Shown in pieces: positions 1 to 29,230 of a DNA stretch of 64,000 nt; position 1 is the first letter of the stretch, and each line of letters starts with the position of its first letter. The DNA comes from Echinometra lucunter (Eukaryota > Echinodermata > Echinoidea > Camarodonta > Echinometridae). The stretch spans positions 12,601,253-12,665,252 of the forward strand of contig CM057161.1 of NCBI GenBank assembly GCA_029962745.1, written 5' to 3'. The notes beneath the pieces were generated by a model, which was not told the DNA's origin, did not search any database, and saw only the letters and a program-made list of their open reading frames with translations. The position numbers and the translations under genes were made by a program.

Positions 1-183
1 AACACAGTTGTTTCTAGAAACATTGTTGTTTCAAAAAGTAACAAAACTCACAAAAGAGGTGCAGTCTGAAACACACTTTAGCATGGAGAAGAGAGTTATA
101 AACGGTAAAATGAACCATGTTTAAAAATTGTGTTTCAGAATGCTGATTCTGGCTTTGCAATTTAGCCATTAATGCACCCTAGG

Positions 184-369
184 TAAAGGCTTGTTCAGAC
201 ATGATGCGACAAACCCCTGAGACAACCCCTCACATTTTTTTAGTGTTTAGATACCTGTATGTATGTATGTATGTATGTATGTATGTATGTATGTATGTAT
301 GTATGTACACTAAAAATGTTGCAGGGGTTTGCTGCGGGGTTTGTCGTGTCATATCTGAACAAGCCTTTA
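184..369. mobile_element. MITE with ~33-bp terminal inverted repeats, family A
   Basis: The ends read TAAAGGCTTGTTCAGA and, inverted, TCTGAACAAGCCTTTA. They pair over about 33 bp with a few mismatches. The centre is an ATGT tetranucleotide microsatellite (about 253-306). There is no coding capacity. The inner TIR motif ACATGATGCGACA is also found in the 13401 and 20591 elements, so these are probably related non-autonomous DNA transposons. The flanking TA may be the target duplication. Confidence 0.75.
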
Positions 370-2058
370 GAGTCATTGTTTAGTCAGTTTTGCAGGGTAA
401 TTGAGGTATGACCGAGGTATTCAGTGGATGCCTCATCTGTATATCTCTCTCTGATATTTGATCTTGAGATATGGGGCAAGCATCCCTTTACAATGTCCCT
501 CAATGAGCAGAGACTCTCCCAGGGGTGTGGGGGTATATCTGCATGCCTTGAACCACCAAACCAGGTGACATTTGCAGCTTATATACAAAGCAGTATCAAG
601 ATACATGCTGCGTGTGCTGTGAGAGAGAGAGCACTTTTTAGCTCACTTCGATTGTTTTGAGTAACTGCAAGGCATAGGAATGCTTGGAGATATTTCTGAT
701 ATTTTGTCTTTCATTTTCAATATTTTATGTTTCTGTAATGACATTATGCTGATTGTATACTATTCTTTTCCTCAGTTCTTCCAATCCAGCCAAATTCTTA
801 AATGCATTAATCAAGAATCTTATTTATGCAGCTAAATGATACCCAAATTGTCTTCACAAATTTTATGCATTTTTAAAATTGAATACCAATTGCTGTCAGT
901 CTCAAAGAGAAATAGTATGTTGGTTGCATGATTTTTTTAAATAAAAAAATGAATGGCAAACAAAGCATTTTCATGGATATCATTTATTCCATGAATTTTG
1001 GTTGGTATTCAAAGTGGTAAAATTTTATTTCATTTTTTTTTTGTTCTTGTGCTACGGAATATATAATTTGTTGCATATAAATATTTTTGATGCATTTGAT
1101 ATCTGTTGTCAGAGTCATAGAATGTCATATATGTTGACTCTACTTTAATGTAAATTTAACTTTCTTCTGGCTACCAGCTGCCTCTTTTTTTTTCAGGAAA
1201 CAATTTATCTTGCTGTTACTGCAATCTCATCATCTTTATTCATAATTAATTTGATTCTTATTTTTATCATAAAGGCTTGAATCAAATGAAGGAAGGTAAG
1301 GTTGAATTAAAAAGCTAAGATTTAATTTGCTTTTTGATTGCTTTTCCAGCCATTTTACATGCATTGCACGCATTTGTTTGTCTGTTCGTTTGTTTGCAAT
1401 ATCATTTCTGTACCCCCCCCCCCCCCCTGCTGCTTGCTCTAGTTTATTCTTTCTGTGCAATTTTGCTGATCTTTTTGTCATTTGTCGGTAATCAAATTTA
1501 GTATTTTGAAATCAAGAAAATGCATTCAATTGCATGATTTATTTTATGTCTTCTTCATATCCTTCTGAAAATTGCTGGCCATTTTTCATTTTGAAAAAAA
1601 AATGCTTGCTAGCCTTTCAAGATGGTGCTAAAGAATATACATCTTTTGCCATATTTTCTGGTGGATTTGGGTAAGATTTCATTGTAAAAGCATATATGCT
1701 TCACTTTGAAGTTGTTAATGTAGGAAGATTCTTTTTGTCTCAATAACGTGATAGTATTCTAAAATCAAGAAAATGTGTTCAATAAAATGGAAGCATTTTT
1801 TGTGTATATGCCTTCTTATGAAATTTCATTTAGTAGCACCTTGCACATAGTTTAAATTCTATCCCATCAGACTCGTCTTTTTAGAATATGAAGAATACTA
1901 GTTTTCATTTGCTACAGCTGTTGTAACAAACTGAATTTTTAAAAAAATGTTTGAGTGGTTTGTCTGTTTATTGGTGGGTGAAAATGCCAAAGTGTGTAGA
2001 CTAATAGTGTGTTCTTTGCCATTCTCCCATTCACTTTCTTCATCATATCTTAAGACAT

Positions 2059-2262
2059 GATACAGATATTGCCTGCCTGGAGGTTTGACATAACATTTCA
2101 TTTCCCCGACGGAGTTATATTTTGCCCAAGGGGTTATATTTTCCCCGAAGTGCGCAGCGCTGAGGGAAAATATTGTCCCGAGGGGAAAAATATAGCTTCA
2201 GAGAGGAGATGAAATGTTATTTATTAAAGAGATAGACGAGGCAATATCTGTTATATCATATA
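2059..2262. repeat. Imperfect inverted repeat, probable MITE
   Basis: ACAGATATTGCCT and ATAACATTTCAT on the left recur inverted and in matching order on the right (ATGAAATGTTAT, then GGCAATATCTGT). The centre contains ATATTTTCCCC-type and GCGCAGCGC-type sequence. The arms are diverged and the outer boundaries are uncertain. No open frame is supported. Confidence 0.5.
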
Positions 2263-2430
2263 GTCTATATAGATTTGCCATCAGAGTAGTACTGCATTAA
2301 CTCGCACTGTCTGCTACGACTCCGATATAAAAAATAATAGGCCTACGTAATAATGAAAAAATACAGCTAGCGCGTGCAGCATGCATACTGTGCGTACACA
2401 CATGACTACGTAGCATAGTTACGCAGTGAG

Positions 2431-2481
2431 TGACGTCATGTCGGTGAATATAACGCCGTTATATTGACCGAGGTGACGTCA
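2431..2481. promoter_or_regulatory. Two perfect CRE-type palindromes
   Basis: TGACGTCA occurs at 2431-2438 and 2474-2481, 43 bp apart. This is the consensus for CREB/ATF bZIP factors. They sit just after the 2059 inverted repeat and may belong to that element rather than to INF2 regulation. Activity is inference. Confidence 0.3.
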
Positions 2482-4896
2482 AAACCAAAATATAACAATT
2501 GTGATCCTTGCAGCTCTAGTCACGTGATGGTATTTGGCCAATCACTGATTCGAATCTATATAACCTATGTAATATTTTATGATATTTTTATGAGCATTAT
2601 TGGTACTATTCAACCTCTCTATCGCCATAATAGAAAAATCAGTTTTTGTAACACCCCCAGAAAAAAAAATAAAGAAAAAAAAAAAATTACATGCAATAAT
2701 CTTGTTTAAAAACTGTAACCCTTTCTTTTCAAATGGCTTTGTTATGAACAGATTTTTTAACAAGTGCAACATTTTTATTTTAACTTCAAACTCATGAATA
2801 GTACCAGTAATATGCAATTTCAAAATTCCTCCCCTGTTTATTTCTTCTAGCTTATTCTGTAGCTCCCCCCCCCCCTGCCACAATATTTCTACATAGCCTT
2901 CATCATGTTTGTTTGTTGTTGTTTTTTACTGTAAAAAAACATGGAATGATTATGATACATATTTAGTTAGAAATCCCTCCCCTATCTGTTTTATTTGTAT
3001 GATGCCTATAGTTATTGCCTGTTCCCTAACCCCTCCTTCCTATATCCCAAGCCTTGCTAGTTATTTTTTTCTTACAGTGAATTATAAGCGCTTGTCAAAT
3101 TCATTAATTATACAGTAGGAAGCTTTTCAAATGTAATCCTGTAATAAAGCTTTAGAAATACAATTTCCCATCATTTTTTTCTTAACATGCCATTGCAACT
3201 AAAAATAAAAGTAATGCCTTGACTGTAAGCCTCATGCATATTGCATGTGAAATACAACAGTATCTGAACTCTGTAGGAATGCATGAGGAGTTCCATTTTA
3301 AAGTCGATATATCCATTTTTATAAATTTGAGATATTTGCAATCAAAGTGCTAAAATATGAAAATATATGATAAGAAAATATATAATACTAGTACTTCAGA
3401 TAATAATTTGAAGTTTTTTTCCATGATATGTGAGTGAGGTATCAAATGGAAGGCATAGTTTGGTTCATACTATTAAGGTGTTATTACTTTGAAATTGTCA
3501 AAAACATGGCCTTTATCAGTTTGCGCAATAAAATTCTTCATATGATTAAGGAGGGTATTGTGCAGTAAAAAAAAAATAAAGTCATATGAGGATCTGAGCT
3601 ATGAATTGGGATGGGTTTACAAAAGTGAAACTCATGTATTTTTTTCTGAAAAGGATTTTGTTGCAAAAAGAATTTGAAGAATGAATGAAACATAACTTTT
3701 CAGAAAGGAGATATTCACGTTATGTTATGCCATTCCTATAGCATGTACTCATATTTTTGTGGAACTTTATCATAATGACCTCAAAATAATGTAATAAGGA
3801 AGGAAGAAGGAAATTAGTATGACAACGGAAGTAGAAAAATAAATAAGGCCCCATGCACTATGAACCACAGGAGATTTCCGTCACCCTCCCTTCATATAAA
3901 CAAATCAATCCTCGCAGATCCTGATGATTAAATACTGCCCTCGGGTGTTGCGGATTAGAATCACAGTGACTGTGTCAAGCCAAACCAAAATTAGAAATCC
4001 TGCACAGGTGGCTCCTGTGGTTTTCCGGCGACGTCTGTTGACAGACTTATGATCAAATTGGCCCAGTTGAACTTGTATTATATTTACCACAATTGCGTGT
4101 CCATACAGTATCCCAAATTAAAGGCAGTAGCCCACATTTGCTAGTGGCACCCAATCTGCATAAAAGTTTTACTTTAGATTGCTTTAAGCCACAGAAAAAC
4201 AATCGTAAATTTTTAGATCCCAGTACATTCCCATTTAGGATTGAGAAGGAAATATTCAACACAAATTTTCTTTTATTTTCTTTGTTTTGTAAAGGCGTCT
4301 TCTTGACGCTTGAAGAGTAAAGCCATTCATTTTTCACTTATTCTTTGGAATATTGTTGTAAATTTGATAACATGTTAGTTGTACATAAATATCTGTCATT
4401 TAAAATTGAAATTGGCTTATTCCTCTTCAAATTCTAAAACAATGTTGTGCAAATGTGGTCTACTACCTTTAACCCAGTCATCATAGGAATTATTAGAAGC
4501 CTGATTAATCAGCTGTTCTTCTTCAAATTGGCAACACCAGTATTTTTATTTTTTGCTATTTTTTGAATAAAAAAATCATGTACCTAAAATGAATATAAAC
4601 TGACAAAAAGTAGGTTTAGAAGTTCAAAGTTGCCAATATGCATAGAAAAGCAATGATTTTGAACTTTCATTACATTGCCAGTTTAAGGATTTTAGTGCTT
4701 ATTTTCCTTTTAAAAATGTCAGCATGAAAGGACATTTACAGTGTAACCTAAATAGGCACATTATGTGTAGATTTTTTGCTCTTTCTGCTCATGTATTTGT
4801 TATATTTTATAGGGCTCTGCATCAAAGGTTATTGGCTAAACCAAACAATGTGGAATTCTGTCACAAATGGGTTAAATTAAATTGATACAAAGACCA

Positions 4897-5346
4897 GGGT
4901 CCTGTCTTACAAAGAGTTGTGATCGATTCAAATTGATCGCAACTTTGAGATTGATCTCAACTGTGTACTTAAGAGATAGGAGTTGAGATCAATCTCAAAG
5001 TTGCGATCGATTTGAATCAGTCACAACTCTTTGTAAGATTGGACCCAGGGCCCAGTAACACAAAGATTTGCAATCAACCGCTTAGTTGTAACAGCTAATC
5101 AAGACCAATGTTTCATTCAAAAAGGTGACCCTGGACCAATCGGAATGGTTGTTTTAAATTTGCGATTTATCACAAACCTTTGTGTTACGGGGCCCCCGGA
5201 AACCGTTTCATGAAAGTTGTCAGCACTGACAAGTTGCCATTTTCTGACAGTTACCATAGTAACAGTCAATGACCAGTGCTTCTCAGCCAATCAAAACCAA
5301 GGATTTTACTGAAATTGTCGGAGAATGACAACTGCCATGAAACGGT
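4897..5346. mobile_element. Three hairpin MITEs head to tail
   Basis: Three adjacent inverted repeats leave almost no spacer. At 4897-5046 (GGGTCC to GGACCC) the arms are about 65 bp and roughly 90% matched. At 5048-5195 (GGGCCC to GGGGCCC) the outer stem is AGTAACACAAAG / CTTTGTGTTAC. At 5203-5346 the stem starts ACCGTTTCATGAAAG. The second and third contain CCAATC. They belong to the GGGCCC-ended hairpin group found through the window. Confidence 0.75.
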
Positions 5347-5937
5347 GCTCAGGTCTTGATCAATCAGAGTACATTTTAGTAATGCATTGCCTCCCACATG
5401 ATACTGTGTTATTAAAGCTCATTAGTAAATATCATGCTGGCTGTATGGCCTGCTATTCAGATGATATTGCTGTTCAGGCAGTAGTAGATAAGGTACAGAT
5501 TAAATATCAGTGGTATGAACACAATGAAAAACTCAGCTGGAATATAATGCTCTTCTTAAGTGCATGCATATTGGAAGTATTCCATAATAGATGGTTTTTT
5601 TTTTTTTGAAAAGCAAGTACATTACAGTGTACATTATAAAATGGGAATTTATGGGTATTTTGTGCTTATGGGATTAAAAAACCTCTATTCAAAGAATACT
5701 TTCAAAATCTTTCACACATCATCTCTTTTCTAATGGACTGTTTTGTGAAAGATGTTGATCGGAAAGAAAAAGGCCATGGACTTTACCTGTATTAAAGTAG
5801 AACAATTAGGACACCACACATGCCGAAACATCATTGGTGACAGTTTCTGTGCATTATCTTGTCATTTTGAAGCAAGTTGATTTTCCTTTCTGCTGCATTA
5901 AAGACATTTTACTCAAAGTGTATAGCACCCTAGTACA

Positions 5938-6173
5938 TACAGTATGCAACAAAAGTGAGTACACCCTTGAGGGTGTGCTTAACTTTTCTTGCCACAAATG
6001 TAAACAAAATCCTTCAGCTATTACATTATTGTTATGGAAGAGATAATTCCTATCAATACACCAGTCACACAATTTCGTTCTTCTCTATCGTAGTTGTAAT
6101 ACGTTTATGTAAGAATTTACATTTGAATTTTAACATTTTGTAAAGGGTGTACTCACTTCCGTTGGATACTGTA
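5938..6173. mobile_element. Tc1/mariner-type MITE
   Basis: The termini are TACAGTATGCAACAAAAGTG and, inverted, ATACTGTATCCAACGGAAGT-like sequence. Both continue into AGTGAGTACACCC, giving TIRs near 30 bp. A flanking TA and ends starting CAGT fit Tc1/mariner non-autonomous elements. It is 236 bp with no transposase frame. Confidence 0.7.
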
Positions 6174-7420
6174 ATTGTATACATTGGAGAATGCAGGAGA
6201 ACAAAGGTCATAAGTGTTGAGTATCATTAAGTGATAAATATCAGAAAAGAGTTGATGAACCTCAATTTAATCCAGCTAATTATCAGATTTATGAACAATA
6301 GCATTTATTACATGGAATTTCATATGATTTGATTTCATTTGATTTAATTTTCATGTGGTACATCATGAATGATGTCTGTTCAATTCTACAAATTCATAAT
6401 TATATACCATGCAAGATTTATTACTTGTACAGGATAAATCATTCTGAGTGCAGTAAATTTTTAAATTTTAATCAGTAATAATGATAATTATCGACCTTTC
6501 ATCTGTCAGGCCCCCAATTCTTCATAGAGGGGTACTTGTTTATCATCCAGTTTCTAGTTAAAAACAAAATGATTCAGAGATTTTATCATGAGCTCACACT
6601 GGACTTTTTCCAACAGTTGTGTGGTTGTCCTAATTGGACCAACTGCTTGTGACAATAACATGTTTCACAAAGAAAGTTTTTACAAGAAACCAGATGAAGG
6701 ATATTTTGGTAAAGTGGACACAAGCGAGGGAAACTCTCTATTTTAGTGAAATTAATAGTGGGGTACCCTTCACTTAAAGTTGTGTGGGATGCTGGGATAG
6801 TTGAGAAAAAGGGTGTTTGAATTGACACTCATTTTGCGCAATGAAGGGGCAAGCAAGTAGTTTATTAAGGTAAGCATTGTGTTAGATACTGATTGAGATT
6901 ATCTGAGTGATTATTTTGTTTGCTAAAATAAATGGAAATCAATCTTTTTTGATGTGGGGAGGATGCTAATTTAGATTCTAATCTGAGCATGTTTTGTGTG
7001 GTAGTTTTTGTGTGAAGTAACCCAGTAATGTTTTTGGTTTCCCATTATTCTGATTACTTATGTTGTTTGTTAAGAGCATGCCAAAAAAGTACAGAGAATA
7101 CATACATAAGTAATAATGACTGAAGATTGTATTTGGGTGTTTTTTTTATGCAGATGTTTGTAGAAGCATGTCTGTGACTGAAAAGTCAGTGTGCATGGTG
7201 CTTTACTGAGACTGTGACAAAAAATTTCCTGCTTGCTTGTCATGTGCTTCATCAGAAGTGCAAGAGCTTAACGCTTCAAGACTGCTTTCAAAAGCTTGCA
7301 ATGACATATGCAGTCAATGCCACCTGTGTTCTTGTGGTTTAAAGAGCTCATCTACCTATACTTCAAGAGAAAGCCATGCTAGTCTGACAGCTGTCAGCTA
7401 TGGTGCTTTTTTTTTAAAGA

Positions 7421-7590
7421 GGGGGTGTTTCATAAAGCTGTTCGTAAGTTATGTACGACTTTACGCACGACTGGTGATATGTTCTTGCGCTACATGTAAA
7501 TGGTTGAGAATCTGATTAGCACCCAAGAACATGTTCCAGTCGTGCATAAAGTCATGCGTAACTTACGAACAGCTTTATGAAACACCCCCC
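7421..7590. mobile_element. Hairpin MITE with GGGGGTGTTTCATAAAGC ends
   Basis: GGTGTTTCATAAAGCTG at the left matches CAGCTTTATGAAACACC at the right. The arms continue through CGTAAGTTA and GACTTTACGCACGACTGG with small differences, for about 60 bp each. A short relative with the same CATAAAGCTGTTCGTAA stem lies at 31517. Confidence 0.8.
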
Positions 7591-8403
7591 AGCTGGTATT
7601 ACTCATAGCTCTTTGCTGCATTTTTCATATTTCTTAAACGCCTGAACAAATTTCATGGAAAATTCTGTTGCCATATAAAGCTCGCAGTTAAATAAGAATG
7701 TGACTTTGCATTGACTGTGCATTGCTTTGGTTGACTGTGATAATGTTTGCAACTTTGCATGCATGCATTATGCCTTTTAATGCTGGAAATATTGAATTGA
7801 ATTGAATTGAAATGATCAGGTTGATTAAAAACCAACAAAACAAAGCATTCGTAAGGCTGATAATGCTTGCTTTACAAAGTATCATATTCATATAAAGTCA
7901 AATCAACATTAAAAAGGAAACGTGAAGAAAATGGAGTATCATACATGAATTCAGACATAATTATACATATGGTAATTGATAATAATATTGTTAGATGTTA
8001 ACCCATTGGCTACTGGAATCACTGTAAAAAATCTATGGAAATATAAGAATTTAGTAGTCAATGGGTTAAATAAATAAAAAAATATGTTTGACCTCCTCCC
8101 TCCTCCCCCCCCCCCAAAAGAAAGAAAAACAGATAAAAGGCCTTGTTGGTTTTAATGTATATTTGTTTTCACACAGAAAGCAAAAGCAAAATCAAAAACA
8201 AGACTTTTTGTTGATTCATTTAGAATTAGTTTTAATTTAATATAAATTAATTTACTGATGATGCTCCACTTTCTTAAAATGTTAATGTGTTCAATTCAAG
8301 CGACATGAAATATTAGCAGATTCAAGTACTGGGACAATCAGCAATCCTGAATAATTTGTAAAACACGTAAAGGAAATCCAATTTCATTATTCCTCCACTA
8401 CAG

Positions 8404-25279
<16,876 letters not shown>

Positions 25280-27329
25280 CAATGATGGTTATGAAATATT
25301 TTTTTTTGGTTAGATCATAGTCAAAAGTGCCACATAACTTCTTTATTTTAGAAAGATTCTTCTTTTTGTACATGAATTTTTACCTCAAATATAATCACTT
25401 CTTTCGGGATCTGAAAGTAGATGGCATAAAAGGAAAAGGAAGCCAAAGATAACATGAAAAGATATGAAGAAAGAAAGCAATAAAGCTGGTTTAAAATAGG
25501 AGTGTAATCATGGTGTGAAAGCCAGTTACCCCTTTTAACTCTTACGGTGCCAAGGGGTTTTGCTTGTTCCAAGATTCTCCAAAATCATGAATAATTCTTA
25601 CTTTTGAAACGCCTGCAAATCTTTAACACTAACTTCTGTACAAATATGTTTGGGACAAAAGTTGTAGAAAATTTATTACCCTTTCAAATGAAACCAAGTA
25701 TTCCTATTAATTCAATGGCATGCATGAAAATTATTTTGAAACAGCACTGAGCTTCCCTCTTGAACCTTTACGTTTTCGTTTCTCATTTGTTTGCTACTGT
25801 TTTATGCTAAAGTTAGAATGGATCCTTTCCAAAATCTGCAGTTTTCTAAAACAAATCCTATGGTAGCATATAGAGACTGATAGATATTTTAAGTACTGTA
25901 TTTATCCTCTAAACTCTGACATATTTTCATCATCATATACATCCTTCTAAGTGGAGTAATGGTTGATTAAAAATGCAAAGTCTCTTTATCACATATACGT
26001 GACATCGGCACTGTGAGAGTTAGTGAGGAAAATACTGACTTTGAAACATGATAATGATAGATGATATATTCTGCTCTATCAAAAAAGTCAAATTTGATGA
26101 AGGAACTGAACCATGTTCCTTTCAAGAAATTCAGGAATATTTCACTATCAGGTTTTTCTGAGTCTACCAGATACCTTGTTTCATGTAATATTTGTTTTAG
26201 TGATTAATTTTTATGTGAGGGTCTAAGTGAAGTTATTAGCAAAATGTGTGTATCTTGCAGTCTGAAATGTTACTGTAATTTCATCATACTTCTACATAAG
26301 ACTTGTTTTTCAGTTGCATATATTTTTATATCAGGTATTGCCCATCAAGGAAATGGTGATATGTTCAGGTGGAAAAAAAAAACATATAAAACGAATTTAT
26401 TATTGCCAGCTTTACCAGCCAAGTAACAACAACATTATATTTTTTAAAGTCTGGAAAATATTGCTTGAAACTGCTTTTGACACATTGTGAACTGAGAGTG
26501 CTCTGACAACAGGAAGGTCCAGTATTTCTAGTAGGCAGGAATAATCCTTGAAGTAGCTAGTCCCCAAGATAGGAGGCAATGCAGTAGGTCGACAGGTTGC
26601 TTTAATACGTCAGCAAGATGTCATTTCTGAGCAGAAAGATGTACCATTAAAAATCAGTAATTATTGTACCGGTAAATGGAATGGCATTTTTTTTTTCAAT
26701 GCATAGCTTAGTGAACAGTTAGCATATGATTCAGTGGAGAAAGGATAGATGTTACTTTTATTGCTTCTATTTTTTCTTTTATCTCTGATGCTGTCAGACT
26801 GTATGATACCTTAATGAGAAATAGCCATCATTTCTTTTTTGTAGTTTTCATAAAGTAAATTCCACTATTTATCTTAATGATAGTAGAAGGTTTCCTCCAG
26901 TGTTTTGTTCATATCTAATCTACACATACGAGCATATTTGGTATAAGTGGTTTTACATGAAAAAATATCTTTATTAGTGATCAGTGGAAGTTTTAAGGCA
27001 GTAATTTAACTTTCTAATATAAGTGCATATAACTTTTGCTTAACAGTTTTCTCTTTAGAAAATGGAAAGTTTTGCTCTTGAAGAATGATGAATATTGTCA
27101 TCTAAAAATATGTAGTCTGATATATAATGAATTCTTGAATTGTGTCATGTATAAGTATAAAAACAATTTATGTAATTCATAGCAATTTTCTTTTCATTCC
27201 AGTATCATTTTTCCTCTATCTGTATCAGTTCATCTTGATTATTAATTATGCTTTTTGCTGCCATTATTGTTACCATTGTCTCGACCTGGATCTGTCTTTT
27301 TTAAAATTTTATCTGAGCATTTAACAACT

Positions 27330-27452
27330 GGGCCCTGTAACATAAAAAATACAATCTTACAATTGATATCAATCGTAAGTCTATGGCAAACCTGTACTAA
27401 AGAGTTACAATAGATTGTAAGATTGATTGTATCTCTTTATGTTACACCCCCC
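27330..27452. mobile_element. Hairpin MITE in the presumed 3'UTR
   Basis: GGGCCCTGTAACATAAA at the left faces TTTATGTTACACCCCCC at the right, with TACAATCTTAC / GTAAGATTG in the inner stem. The ends resemble those of the other GGG-ended hairpins. Confidence 0.7.
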
Positions 27453-27527
27453 AGAAGTTACAAATGTGATAACAACTCATGTCAGCGCAAAAAACACCCC
27501 TAAATGTATCGAGTGGAGAAAAGCTGT

Positions 27528-27570
27528 TGAATATTTATTTATTTATTTATTCATTTATTTATTATTTTAA
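27528..27570 (+). promoter_or_regulatory. AU-rich element candidate
   Basis: Overlapping ATTTA pentamers (TATTTATTTATTTATTTATT, then CATTTATTTATTATTTT) lie in the sense strand of the presumed long INF2 3'UTR. This is the form of a class II AU-rich instability element, and it would be absent if the proximal poly(A) site were used. Confidence 0.35.
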
Positions 27571-29230
27571 ACAGGGTAGCCCCATCAGTGGTTTAACACT
27601 GTTAATCATTGGGGTCCCTCTAAAACATAAATACCATAAAAAAGACAAAATACGTACATATATTTGCTAAATAAAGAGGTATCAGTAATAATGTCTACAA
27701 ACAAGATGGTATTTTCAGAAAATAAAATATTTTAAAATATTAAAAAAAAATGAAAATAAAAAATAAATCTACACATGAATCATAAAGACTGCTGGAAAGC
27801 ATAAAGGTCATGAGCTTGTATTCAGCCTTAAAAGAAAGATAACTCATTAAATAATGATATGACATATATAATATGACACAATAATGATATGACACATATC
27901 ATAAATGAATATGGCACATTTAATATGACACACTTAGGAGCTCTTCTAATGAAAATCCAGTTGTGACACTATGATTGTTTTGGAGTTACTTTTACCTTCC
28001 TTTTGGATATAATTAAGAAGAAATTTACATGCCAGAAGGGTACTAACTCGAATTATTTTATACAAACTTAATGCCCTTCTGGCTCCAGACAGATGAAATT
28101 GTCTTTTTTGATTTATGAAGGAACGCCTTTTCACACATTGGCATTGCGAAAGGGCATTTCTGCTCTGATGCGATAAAGTGAGGTCATAGTTTTCAAGGAT
28201 ATCTTTCTTTTAGTTCTGACCGTTTTTACATGTCTCAGGTGAGATGAACAGGCAGAAATTAGTTAAGATTACTAAGCTTTTCACTGACAGAAAAGGAACC
28301 TGCTTGTAAGCAGCCTTTTCCATTTAATTCTTACTCTTGTTTTATTTGGTGAGAGTTCTTTATAATTCTGTTCAATATGATTTTGTGTATGGGTGAATAT
28401 AATGAGAATTCATATATTTTTCTATCTACAAAATTGTAAATATTTTTTTAAAACTTCAGTCATGGATGAAATGAATTTTTTAAACGAGTTTGATTTAAGG
28501 ATTGGTTTCATTAAAAAAGAAAGCTCTGAAAGATTTAATTACAATTTAAAGTTATTGGATATATAGCTGTTTACAGTCATATCTGTGAGGGAATAGTTTG
28601 CAGATTATTATATATGATTTTCTCTAGTATTCTTAATGATAATCTTTCTTTGATTGGAAACTGGCTAGTTTATTTTTCAAAAGTTTGAAAATGGCAACTA
28701 TCTGTTTTATCCATTTATTTGCTTTTGTAAGTGATGGTAGATATTGCACGTACACGTTTTAGAACTATTAAGTGAATGACTAATTTTTGTGTTCATTATG
28801 TATAAATTTGTAACAAGCTCATATGTATATATAATTTGCTTATCAGTTCTTTTACAGGCATTGTACATATTTCTTTTATGCTTTTCTTGACAAAGGAGCA
28901 ATCGATTTAATTTTTGCCTCTTTCATCAGTTTAATTGAAAGATTGGGGTGACAATTTAGTAGAGTTTCGGTAACAATAGAGCCCATTTTCTTTAGACAGT
29001 AACATATTTGGTCTATTTTTATATTAACTGAAATTATTATTTACAAAGTTGAAATATCAAATACCAATTTTTCGGACGGTGGAAAAAGAAGTAATTATAT
29101 TCAGTGTTTCTGAACTTACAAATATTTTGGTAATGAAACTACTAATTTGCCCTTATCCTAAGTTTTTATGGTTTTAATTGTAATTTTTAATGTATTTGTG
29201 GATGAAATAAAGGAAAATATATCTAAAACA

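Larger units (their letters stand above)
1..8403 (+). other. Upstream intron of the INF2 gene, no exon recognised
   Basis: No stretch here reads as a formin exon. The first recognised exon at 8404 starts inside a codon and inside the DID domain, so this is most likely intron, with earlier exons before the window. It is AT-rich and holds the mobile elements listed separately (184, 2059, 4897-5346, 5938, 7421), a run of 16 C near 1413 and several A/T runs. Open frames of 60-113 codons occur but show no family signature. About 370-2050, 2500-4890, 6180-7420 and 7591-8403 hold nothing else that I can name. Confidence 0.6.
25280..29230 (+). other. Probable INF2 3'UTR
   Basis: No coding exon is seen on either strand. 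AATAAA at 25479-25484 could end a short 3'UTR. AATAAA at 29206-29211 could end a long one of about 3.9 kb. The stretch is AT-rich, with a hairpin MITE (27330) and an ATTT-repeat block (about 27528-27570) in the transcribed sense. Extent is inference; transcript ends would settle it. Confidence 0.45.

Noticed and set aside
424..660. 78-codon frame in the first kilobase as a possible formin exon
   Set aside because: No DID-like pattern and no suitable splice sites in the phase required by the exon at 8404.
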